Origin: JAENVT01 sp031412355
Lineage (GTDB): Bacteria; Actinomycetota; Acidimicrobiia; Acidimicrobiales; Ilumatobacteraceae
Direction of reading: 5' to 3'
Length of the DNA stretch: 11,700 nucleotides
NCBI GenBank assembly: GCA_031412355.1
Contig: JANOCR010000107.1
Span: 1-11,700 of the forward strand
Below, piece after piece: positions 1 to 6,320 of the stretch. Made by a program: the position numbers and the translations under genes. Each line of letters begins with the position of its first letter. The first letter of the stretch is position 1. The notes under the pieces were generated by a model. It saw only the letters and a program-made list of their open reading frames with translations. It did no database searches and was not told the DNA's origin.

Positions 1-1443
1 GTCTGGCTTGATGCGCCCGTCGTTGGTTGGGCCCTGCGAACTGTATGAGGCAATCGTCGCTCCGTTCGCGGGGTCGACGGCTCCGACGGCGATCAGCGAC
101 GGGTTACGCGAGTCGACCACCGGCTTGGCCGCGCTGTATGCCGCAGAAACGCGTCCCGCCTCGACCACGCCGAAGAACGTTGCAACCTCGATGGTGTCGG
201 GCGCTGACACGTCGTAACGCGAGTCGGCGTGGATGCGCAGGAACAGGGCCTGTCCGGCACCGCCGACGTTGAAGAACTGGTCAACCGCTTCCAGGGGAGG
301 CGCGCCCGCTGTTTGCGGGTCGTCGAGGAACAACAGCGGTGTTGCTGAGTTCTCCGAGTTTCCGCGCCAAACCTCGATGGAGTAGTCGGTGACTTGGCCT
401 GCCGGAAGATGCCAGTCGTTTGCCCAGCGGATGCCATCGAACGCAACACCGCCGCCCTGCGGATCGATGCGCAACATCGTGTCGACGCCCGGCCCGTTCT
501 GGAAGTCGACGTATCCGTTGGCGTCGACGCCGTCGACGTAGCGCCCGTAACCGAACAACGCGTCGTTGCCACCAGAGTTGAACCAGGTGATGCCACGCGC
601 CGCGGCGTAGTCGACGACGGCATCGAGTGGTCCGGTGCCGTCGCCAGGCCCGTCGTAGGGTGCGCCGAGGGAGCGGGTGATGATGCTGACGCCATTGAAC
701 ACGAACCAGTCGATCGCGGCTTGGGTGTCTGCGGTGGTGGCCGTGGTTGCGATGAACAGTTCGGCGCCGGGTGCCATGTCTTTGAGCACTTCGGCAACTG
801 CGACGCCATGACGGTCGCCCATGTTGGAGTTGATCTGGCCACCGAGGCATAGACCGTTGGTCAAATCAGGGCAGAACTGATGCGCCGCATCGGGGACGGG
901 TCCGTTCTCGTTCGGGTTCCAGAAGTTGAGATCGAAGAAGTCGATGATGCCGACGCGTACGTTGCCGGTGATGCCGGCCTGGTGCCACAAACCGGCGTTG
1001 GTCAGTTGCACCTCGTTGCCCACTGTCGGGCCGAAGCCCTCGGCCTCTACTCGCGGCAGCCGGTTGACACGCACGGGCCGCTGAACGTATCGAGCCGCAC
1101 CGAAGTTCGACAGTTGGTCGGCCGTCCCGGCAGGCATCAGCGCTTGCACCAAGTGACCGTCGACCGAACCGGTGACAGTGCCGCCGAGGCGGTTGACCTC
1201 CTCGTGCACAGCCGTGTTGTCGGTGGTCAGCACCTCGACCGAGACCAGGGGATCACGCCGGCCTTCGATTCGGCGCGTCAGGGCGCGATGGATGTCGGCG
1301 CGGAGCTCGGGATCGGTGTGGGCGGTTTCGGGCGCGGATTGCGGCAGGGCCGCGACAGGTCGCGCCAGAGCAAGGTCAAGCGACCCGGAACCCACCAATG
1401 CAGCAACCAGTAGAAGAACGGCACCCAGCGTTCGTCGTCTCAT
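1..1443 (-). CDS. Secreted S8 (subtilisin-like) serine peptidase, partial (C-terminus off the left edge)
   Basis: Subtilase-family endopeptidase, probably exported. The visible part is 481 residues and ends just before the expected GTSMA serine motif. The N-terminus is a signal peptide: three Arg at residues 2-4, a hydrophobic core at about 6-18, and possible cleavage after Ala27 or Ala32. A propeptide-like region follows to about 145. The catalytic Asp is probably D168 in GIID, followed by FF rather than the usual T/S-G. His is H212 in HGVAVAEVLKDMAPGA, with Val where Thr is usual. The oxyanion Asn is N293 in SGGND. The pre-serine motif SYSSQGPTNDGRIKPD ends the window. About 165 residues lie between N293 and that motif, far more than in subtilisin, and read as an inserted beta-rich domain (about 305-425). 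The ATG at 1443 is 7 nt after the stop of the upstream gene, with AGAGG about 13 nt upstream, so translation may be coupled. The substrate is unknown. Confidence 0.9.
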   Translation of the reverse strand, partial: MRRRTLGAVLLLVAALVGSGSLDLALARPVAALPQSAPETAHTDPELRADIHRALTRRIEGRRDPLVSVEVLTTDNTAVHEEVNRLGGTVTGSVDGHLVQALMPAGTADQLSNFGAARYVQRPVRVNRLPRVEAEGFGPTVGNEVQLTNAGLWHQAGITGNVRVGIIDFFDLNFWNPNENGPVPDAAHQFCPDLTNGLCLGGQINSNMGDRHGVAVAEVLKDMAPGAELFIATTATTADTQAAIDWFVFNGVSIITRSLGAPYDGPGDGTGPLDAVVDYAAARGITWFNSGGNDALFGYGRYVDGVDANGYVDFQNGPGVDTMLRIDPQGGGVAFDGIRWANDWHLPAGQVTDYSIEVWRGNSENSATPLLFLDDPQTAGAPPLEAVDQFFNVGGAGQALFLRIHADSRYDVSAPDTIEVATFFGVVEAGRVSAAYSAAKPVVDSRNPSLIAVGAVDPANGATIASYSSQGPTNDGRIKPD

Positions 1444-1450
1444 CCGATGT

Positions 1451-1753
1451 CTATCGCCTCTTTCCCCGGCGTCGCCGGGTCGTCAAAGGTTCGGACCTCG
1501 GTTGCGGCGGTGCGATCACCGACACGCGCTCGTCGACCGGCACAGTGATCCCGTCGTTGTCGATGTCGACGGGCTCGTCGCTGGCCGCCATCACGATCGG
1601 CGCTTCCTCTTTCGGCTTGCGGCCAAGTGCCTGATCGAGACCGAACATCCCCGCGGCGAGGACGGCACCAGCGGTTCCGTGCCGGCGCCGCGCGGCGGGG
1701 ACGGGATCGAACGCCTGCAGCGGTTCGATCGAGTCGTCGTCGGGCGCTGACAT
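1451..1753 (-). CDS. Uncharacterised 100-residue protein, first gene of the peptidase operon
   Basis: I do not recognise a named family. The N-terminus is acidic (APDDDSIE). A small-residue, weakly hydrophobic stretch at about 27-44 contains AAGMFGLDQALG, too short and polar for a confident membrane helix. Residues 46-80 hold KPKEEAP, an acidic DEPVDIDNDG segment and APPQPR. The C-terminus is strongly basic (TTRRRRGKRR). There is no signal peptide, so it is probably cytoplasmic. Its stop lies 7 nt before the subtilase start on the same strand, so the two are very likely co-transcribed. The reading is supported by the tight operon spacing, and by a TATGGT hexamer 6 nt before the ATG with no Shine-Dalgarno sequence, which suggests leaderless translation. 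A role with the peptidase is possible only by association. Confidence 0.75.
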   Translation of the reverse strand: MSAPDDDSIEPLQAFDPVPAARRRHGTAGAVLAAGMFGLDQALGRKPKEEAPIVMAASDEPVDIDNDGITVPVDERVSVIAPPQPRSEPLTTRRRRGKRR

Positions 1754-1759
1754 GCTCGT

Positions 1760-1765
1760 ACCATA
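1760..1765 (-). promoter_or_regulatory. Predicted -10 element for the 100-residue protein/peptidase operon
   Basis: Read on the minus strand, TATGGT matches the actinobacterial TANNNT -10 pattern. It is separated from the ATG at 1753 by 6 nt (ACGAGC), which would place the transcription start at or next to the A of the ATG, giving a leaderless mRNA. No Shine-Dalgarno sequence precedes this start. I see no convincing -35 hexamer. Confidence 0.4.
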
Positions 1766-1802
1766 CCGGTGACCATGCCATGCCGGTTCGGCGACCTCCG
1801 AC

Positions 1803-1808
1803 TACGAT
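1803..1808 (+). promoter_or_regulatory. Predicted -10 element for the DNA glycosylase gene
   Basis: TACGAT fits TANNNT and lies 6 nt (TCGGCT) before the GTG at 1815, the same spacing as the -10 candidate of the divergent operon. Transcription would begin at the start codon. There is no purine-rich ribosome site before the GTG. No clear -35 hexamer is visible. Confidence 0.4.
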
Positions 1809-1814
1809 TCGGCT

Positions 1815-2711
1815 GTGCCCGAGGGGGAAGCGATTCACCGCACGGCCGCTGCGCTGCGAACGGCCCTGGTAGGCAGGGCTGTGCTGTCGTTCGAAGCCCC
1901 CCGTCTCGATGGCCCCGTGCCTGCCGCGGGTCGCGTGATCGAACTCGTCGAGAGCCACGGCAAGCAACTCGACATCGTCTGGGACGACGGCTTGATCCTG
2001 CACACCAACCTCTTGTTCGGTGGGGCATGGCACCTGTACCGCACCGGCGAGCGGTGGCGTAGGCCATCGTCGCAGCTCCGCGTCAGCATCAACGTCGACG
2101 CGTTCTCAGCCGTCTGCTTCGGGGCGCGAACGGTCGAGACCTACCGCGAGTTCGACACGCATCGCCATCCGGGGTTCGGCCGCACCGGTCCCGATCTATG
2201 TGCCGTCTCTCCCAATCTCGCAGCGGCGGTCAACGCGCTGTGCGATTACGCCGACCTCGATGCTCCGATCGCCGAGGCATTGCTGGATCAGCAGGTTGCG
2301 TGCGGCGTCGGCAACGTGTTTCGCAGCGAGATCCTCTGGGCGTGCAAGCAACATCCGTTTGCCCCTGTGTCGATGCTCGCTCGCGCCGACATCGAACGTA
2401 TCGTCAGCACAGCGACCAAGGTGCTGCACGCCAATGTGTACCCGGCTGCGGTCCCGGCATCAGCGCCGCGCAACGACCTCGCCGTTTACGGCCGCAACGG
2501 GCAGCGGTGCCGGCGGTGCGGCGACACGATCGAGGTCCGACGCCTCGGCGAGCAATCGCGCTTGCTGTACTGGTGTCCCGGATGCCAGCTGCATCGTGGA
2601 CCGCGTGTGGCTCCTACGCCTGCCGAGCAGCGGCCGATGGACCCCCATCCCGCCGCCGTGAAGTTCCTGTCGGAGCTTCCGTGGCGGCGTCGCGACGACC
2701 TTGCCGGCTGA
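1815..2711 (+). CDS. nei: Fpg/Nei-family DNA glycosylase/AP lyase (Nei2-like)
   Basis: Base-excision repair enzyme: it should remove oxidised bases and cleave the abasic site through a Schiff base on its N-terminal proline. The GTG start is fixed by the family N-terminus MPEGE, with Pro2 (nucleophile after Met removal) and Glu3. Lys50 in SHGKQL is the conserved beta-hairpin lysine. The helix-two-turn-helix carries QQVACGVGNVFRSEILW at 159-175 with Asn167. The C-terminal zinc finger has Cys232, Cys235, Cys254 and Cys257, with Arg249 as the DNA-contacting arginine. The N-domain motif is NLLFGGAWHLY, where related enzymes have a Met or Arg before the Gly, so lesion preference cannot be inferred. 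About 40 residues follow the zinc finger, an unusually long tail ending PHPAAVKFLSELPWRRRDDLAG-like. It is divergent from the peptidase operon and convergent with the cyclase gene. Assignment to Nei2 rather than Fpg/MutM rests on overall appearance. Confidence 0.92.
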   Translation: MPEGEAIHRTAAALRTALVGRAVLSFEAPRLDGPVPAAGRVIELVESHGKQLDIVWDDGLILHTNLLFGGAWHLYRTGERWRRPSSQLRVSINVDAFSAVCFGARTVETYREFDTHRHPGFGRTGPDLCAVSPNLAAAVNALCDYADLDAPIAEALLDQQVACGVGNVFRSEILWACKQHPFAPVSMLARADIERIVSTATKVLHANVYPAAVPASAPRNDLAVYGRNGQRCRRCGDTIEVRRLGEQSRLLYWCPGCQLHRGPRVAPTPAEQRPMDPHPAAVKFLSELPWRRRDDLAG

Positions 2712-2724
2712 CCCGCGGTCGGCT
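2706..2724 (+). terminator. Hairpin across the convergent stop codons, possible terminator
   Basis: In the glycosylase transcript, positions 2706-2713 can pair with 2717-2724 around a CGC loop, giving 8 pairs of which two are G-U. The stem includes the TGA of the glycosylase (2709-2711) and reaches the first base of the cyclase stop triplet (2724-2726). No U-tract follows, so it is not a classical intrinsic terminator. On the other strand the two wobble pairs become A-C mismatches, so it favours the plus-strand transcript. Confidence 0.3.
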
Positions 2725-5700
2725 CAGGGGACAGGCGAGCCTGCCGGGAGGTTGCCGATCACATTGAGCCACCCTGCCTCCAGTTGCGTCGGCTGGTCGA
2801 AGGCTGGGTGAGGTCGGCCGATCAGGTGTTGATAGGCGTTGGTCGCTATAGCGATGGCGACCACATCTCCGACATCCAGTGCTCTGACGACGGCGGCTTC
2901 GATCGACAGCGTCGCCTGCGGACGGTCGTCGAGTTGGGCATGGGCACTGGCGGCGCCCACATAGGCGAAGACCTCGTCGAGATACGTGGCCCCAGCCGCA
3001 CGGGCCACCAGTTCGGCGTGCTCGAGCGCTAGCGCCGGCGACCCGACAGTTGCGTACAACAGTGCTGCGGCACCGTTCGAGAATGGATGCGGTAGCGCCT
3101 GGGGTGCAAGGTCGGCGAAGGCTGCCATGGCGTCGTCGATCCTGCCCAGTTGCAGCAGCCCGACCAGCCGGGCGACGCGCGGCTCGAATGCCGAGCCATT
3201 CATTTCGTCGGTCTCCCCAATGGCCCGCTCGGCGATAGCCACAGCGGTGGCACCGTCACCACGATGCATGGCTGCGCCCGCCACTGCCATCAACGGGAAC
3301 GGACCTTGCACTGACATCTCAGCCAGCGTCAGCAGTTCTTCGGTGCTGCGCTGTGCTGCACCCGCCTGGCCGAGCGCGATCTGGGCGCGCAGCAGTGGAG
3401 CGGTCGCCTGGATCAATCCGAACTTGTCGTTGAGCTTCTTGAAACGCGACCGGGCCTGGTCGGCAAGGTTGGCGGCTTCACCGAGATCGCCCTGCCACAG
3501 CCGCAGATCGGCGAGCAGCGTCTGCATCATCCCGACCGCCCATTCGTCGCCACGTTGATCGGCTTCGCGGATGACCAGTTCCGCCAGCGCCTCGGCTTCG
3601 GCGAAGTGGCGTTCGAAGAATTCGACGAAGGCCAGCAACCCGAATGCCCAGCCAACTCCAGTGCGATCGCCGAGTTTGTCGAGGGTGTCGGCAGCATGGT
3701 TGAGCCGATCGCGCGCCAACGCCATATCGCCCGACAGGAACGAGATCCACGCCCGATGCTGCTCGAGCCAGGCCAGACCGCGCTGGTCGTCGAGCAGGCG
3801 GTACAACGTGTCGGCTTCACCAAAGAACCACTCGGCGTCGACCAGTGAACCACCGAACAGCTCGATGAAACCTCGGGCCCGCAGTGCGCGAGCAAGCAGG
3901 TCGGGTCGCTCGACGGTTCGCAGCAGGTCGACGGCTTCACCGAGTTCCAGCCGCGCTTCGACGAGCCGACTGGCGGCGTGGTGCATGGTGCCCAGCAGAC
4001 GGTGGGCATCGCCCTCTGCAGCCACGTCGCCGCGTTTTTTCGCACTGGCCAGGGCACTGTCGAGATCGGTTCGAGCGGCCTCGAAGTCGCGAAGATCCAA
4101 CAACGCGCTGGCCCTGATGAGTTGCAGCTTGACCCGGCATTCCTCGTTGTCAGGCCCCGGCGGCAGCAACTCCAACGCCCTGGAAGCGTGGCGAACGGCA
4201 ACGCGCATGTTGCCGTTGTCGTCGGCACGTTCGGCAGCTGCACTCAACAGCTCGACGGCGTCTTCGGCGATGGTGCTGACAACACCTTCCACGGTGCCGA
4301 GCTCCTTCACCAGTTCGGCTGCGGTGGCCGTGTGGTGGGCGCGATCGTCGAGGCCCGCAGGAAAATTGGCCATTGCCTTGGCGACGCCAAAGTGCCGACG
4401 GGCGCGTGCGGCTTTGGTCAGTGTCTGATAGGCGGCATCGCGCACCGAGTCGCTGCGGAACTCCCAACGCCGGCCGCGCACTTCCAGCAGACCGAGATCG
4501 TCGAGTTCGCGCACCTTGGCGGCATCGAACTGCTGACCGAGCTCTTTGGCAAAGGTCTGCAACGAGGCGATGGATCCCGACGTGCCCAGTGTCGCCGCGT
4601 TCTCGATGATCTGGCGCTGGCTGGGCGACAACTGATCGAGGCGGGCGATGATCAGTGCCCGCAGTGAGTTGGGCAGTTCGCGAATGCCGCCGCCGGCCGC
4701 GGCGAGGGCGGCAAGCTCGTGCAGGAACAACGGGTTGCCGCCACTTCGTTCGAACATGGCCCTGAGCAACTTGGGATCGGCGCATTGGTCGGCGAGCAGT
4801 TGCGCGGCTAGTGCTTCGGTCGCGTCCTGCCCCAGTGGCTGCAGGTTCAGGGCGACGACGGTGGCTCGATCCGTGTGCGGCGGCCAAGCGACATCGCTGC
4901 GCGGACGCATTGCCGTGATCAGGGCGAATGGACTGCGGCTGAGCGACGTGACTAGGTGCTCGAGCAGGCCGATCAGTGCCGGGTCTGCCCAGTGCAAGTC
5001 GTTGATCGACAGCACCACCGGGCGCTCTTGCGTGCGCAGCTCCAACACGCGCGCGACGGCACGGTGGATCGACGCTCGAGCCACCGGAGCCTCGACCTTG
5101 TCGATGGTCGAGGGATGACCGAGCAGATGTACGAACACGTCGACCATGCGCTGGATCTCGGCGTCGTCGACATTCGACAACAGCTGTGTCGCTCGTTGAC
5201 GGGCGACCTTGCGGATCTCGTCGATGGGCAGCGTCGGGTCGAGGTCGAGGTAGCGGCACAACGCGTTTGCAATCGGGAACCACACGTTGGCCTCGCCGTA
5301 CGGGACGCACGCACCCTCCAACACGGAGGCATCGACCGAGTGGTGCAGGTAGTCGATCAACTCGTCGGCGAGGCGAGACTTGCCCACGCCGTTCTCGCCC
5401 GAGATCGCCAACAAGACGCTGCGGTTGGCGATGGTGATGAGGTCGAGTGCGGCGCGGCCGATTGCCATCTCGGGCTCGCGACCGATCAGCGGCCCGTTGC
5501 GGCCTCGACGCGATCGACTGCCGGGCGGAGCCGTGGTCTCGACGGCGAGCCAGGCTTTCACGCGCTGTTCCCGACCCCTGGCGTCCAGTTCGCCGGCGGG
5601 CTCGAAACGGATCGTCTGCGACGTGAGCACATAAGTGGTGTGGCCGACCAGGATCCCGCCGGGCGGCGCAGCACTCTGCAGGCGCGACGCGGTGTTGACC

Positions 5701-6170
5701 ACGTCGCCCATTGCTGTGTACTCGGTGCCTGCCAGGGTCCCGACCAGAACCTCGCCGGTGTTGATGCCGACACGCATCTTGATGTCGGCACTGCCCGACA
5801 AGCCCGATGTGCCGACGAAACGGCCCAACGTCGCCTGCATGCGAAGCGCCGCACGCACGGCTCGTTCGGCATCGTCCTCATGGGCAACGGGTGCACCGAA
5901 CAACGCGAGAATTCCGTCGCCGAGGATCTTGTCGACCCGCCCACCGAACGACGTGATGTCGTCGACGAGCAGCTGGAAGCACGAATCGATCAGTCGCTTG
6001 ACCGCCTCGGGATCGCGGTGCTCCGCCAACGTCGTGAAACCGACGAGATCGGCGAAGAGCACCGTGGTGATGCGCCGTTCCTCGGCCTGGGTGGCCGTGA
6101 TGGCGTATCCACAGGACGAACAGAACCTGGCGTCTGCAGGAATCTCGGACGCGCAGGACGGGCACAGCAT
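2724..6170 (-). CDS. Class III nucleotide cyclase with zinc ribbon, AAA-type ATPase and TPR-like region
   Basis: Predicted cytosolic signalling protein of 1148 residues making cAMP (or cGMP). The N-terminal zinc ribbon has Cys3, Cys6, Cys17 and Cys20. The cyclase domain (about 33-212) has both metal-binding Asp residues (D41 in FADLVGFT, D85 in ILGDG), Lys81 and Thr152 at the purine-specifying positions, and Asn159/Arg163 in VNTASRL. It therefore looks active and ATP-selective. A P-loop ATPase follows, with Walker A GENGVGKS at 258-265 and Walker B VVLSIND at 385-391, then LHWAD as in STAND/AAA regulators. From about 660 to the end there are helical, Ala/Leu-rich TPR-like repeats. I chose the ATG at 6170 because the ribbon motif starts directly after it; an upstream ATG at 6245 would add 25 residues of unlike sequence. 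No Shine-Dalgarno sequence precedes either. It is convergent with the glycosylase and divergent from the ABC operon. The architecture resembles mammalian soluble adenylyl cyclase with one catalytic domain. Confidence 0.93.
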   Translation of the reverse strand: MLCPSCASEIPADARFCSSCGYAITATQAEERRITTVLFADLVGFTTLAEHRDPEAVKRLIDSCFQLLVDDITSFGGRVDKILGDGILALFGAPVAHEDDAERAVRAALRMQATLGRFVGTSGLSGSADIKMRVGINTGEVLVGTLAGTEYTAMGDVVNTASRLQSAAPPGGILVGHTTYVLTSQTIRFEPAGELDARGREQRVKAWLAVETTAPPGSRSRRGRNGPLIGREPEMAIGRAALDLITIANRSVLLAISGENGVGKSRLADELIDYLHHSVDASVLEGACVPYGEANVWFPIANALCRYLDLDPTLPIDEIRKVARQRATQLLSNVDDAEIQRMVDVFVHLLGHPSTIDKVEAPVARASIHRAVARVLELRTQERPVVLSINDLHWADPALIGLLEHLVTSLSRSPFALITAMRPRSDVAWPPHTDRATVVALNLQPLGQDATEALAAQLLADQCADPKLLRAMFERSGGNPLFLHELAALAAAGGGIRELPNSLRALIIARLDQLSPSQRQIIENAATLGTSGSIASLQTFAKELGQQFDAAKVRELDDLGLLEVRGRRWEFRSDSVRDAAYQTLTKAARARRHFGVAKAMANFPAGLDDRAHHTATAAELVKELGTVEGVVSTIAEDAVELLSAAAERADDNGNMRVAVRHASRALELLPPGPDNEECRVKLQLIRASALLDLRDFEAARTDLDSALASAKKRGDVAAEGDAHRLLGTMHHAASRLVEARLELGEAVDLLRTVERPDLLARALRARGFIELFGGSLVDAEWFFGEADTLYRLLDDQRGLAWLEQHRAWISFLSGDMALARDRLNHAADTLDKLGDRTGVGWAFGLLAFVEFFERHFAEAEALAELVIREADQRGDEWAVGMMQTLLADLRLWQGDLGEAANLADQARSRFKKLNDKFGLIQATAPLLRAQIALGQAGAAQRSTEELLTLAEMSVQGPFPLMAVAGAAMHRGDGATAVAIAERAIGETDEMNGSAFEPRVARLVGLLQLGRIDDAMAAFADLAPQALPHPFSNGAAALLYATVGSPALALEHAELVARAAGATYLDEVFAYVGAASAHAQLDDRPQATLSIEAAVVRALDVGDVVAIAIATNAYQHLIGRPHPAFDQPTQLEAGWLNVIGNLPAGSPVP

Positions 6171-6178
6171 GATCACTG

Positions 6179-6184
6179 AGCGTA
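6179..6184 (-). promoter_or_regulatory. Candidate -10 element for the cyclase gene
   Basis: On the minus strand TACGCT fits TANNNT and sits 8 nt before the ATG at 6170. This implies a transcript with no or almost no leader, in keeping with the absence of a Shine-Dalgarno sequence. The hexamer overlaps the 10-bp element that recurs upstream of the ABC operon. No -35 is evident. Confidence 0.3.
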
Positions 6185-6240
6185 GGACAGATCCACCTTG
6201 CGGCGAAGGTTGGATTGTGCGTTCATCCCGGCGCTCGCCG

Positions 6241-6251
6241 GCCAACTTGGC
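6241..6251. promoter_or_regulatory. 11-bp palindrome at the centre of the divergent intergenic region
   Basis: GCCAA-C-TTGGC is a perfect inverted repeat with a single central base. Its centre (6246) is the midpoint between the cyclase start at 6170 and the ATPase start at 6321. It could be an operator for both. A 5-bp half-site is short enough to arise by chance in 150 bp, so this is only a candidate. Confidence 0.2.
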
Positions 6252-6307
6252 GGCGTCAGCCGACGCAAGTCACCTGTTCCGGGCATGCACGTCACGCTCA
6301 GTGTTGA

Positions 6308-6313
6308 TACAAC
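6308..6313 (+). promoter_or_regulatory. Candidate -10 element for the ABC transporter operon
   Basis: TACAAC lies 7 nt (TAGACCC) before the ATG at 6321. It resembles an actinobacterial -10 sequence but lacks the final T of TANNNT. The region before this ATG has no purine-rich ribosome site, so the ATPase is probably translated from a leaderless mRNA. There is no clear -35. Confidence 0.3.
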
Positions 6314-6320
6314 TAGACCC

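Larger units (their letters stand above)
6174..6303. repeat. 10-bp inverted repeat shared by the two divergent promoters
   Basis: CACTGAGCGT at 6174-6183 and its exact reverse complement ACGCTCAGTG at 6294-6303 flank the intergenic region. Read in the direction of transcription, each gene thus has the same ACGCTCAGTG upstream of its start: 3 nt before the cyclase ATG and 17 nt before the ATPase ATG. It may be a binding site for a common regulator. A 10-bp match in about 150 bp is unlikely by chance but not impossible. Confidence 0.4.

Noticed and set aside
93..842. 249-residue minus-strand frame overlapping the subtilase
   Set aside because: The same-strand alternative frame carries the D/H/N motifs of a subtilase; this one is Ser/Thr/Arg/Pro-rich without motifs.
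1765..1787. ACCGG...CCGGT inverted repeat in the small divergent promoter
   Set aside because: The 5-bp arms of GC-rich sequence are expected by chance and do not match a known operator.
2732..2743. CAGG-CGAG-CCTG hairpin in the 3' end of the cyclase gene
   Set aside because: The 4-bp stem is short, inside coding sequence and without a U-tract.
4956..6179. 407-residue open frame on the plus strand opposite the cyclase N-terminal half
   Set aside because: It is antisense to clear cyclase and Walker motifs, has no recognisable domain and no ribosome site, and long antisense frames are common in high-GC genes.
6171..6245. Upstream in-frame ATG (6245) for the cyclase
   Set aside because: The added 25 residues do not resemble the family; homologous proteins usually begin directly at the zinc-ribbon Cys motif.
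6198..6320. Upstream in-frame ATG (6198) for the ABC ATPase
   Set aside because: The added 41 residues are outside the ABC domain, have no ribosome site, and would overlap the extended cyclase reading.
6171..6320. CRP/cAMP-receptor site in the cyclase-ABC intergenic region
   Set aside because: I looked for TGTGA-N6-TCACA; only single poor half-sites such as TTGTGC are present.
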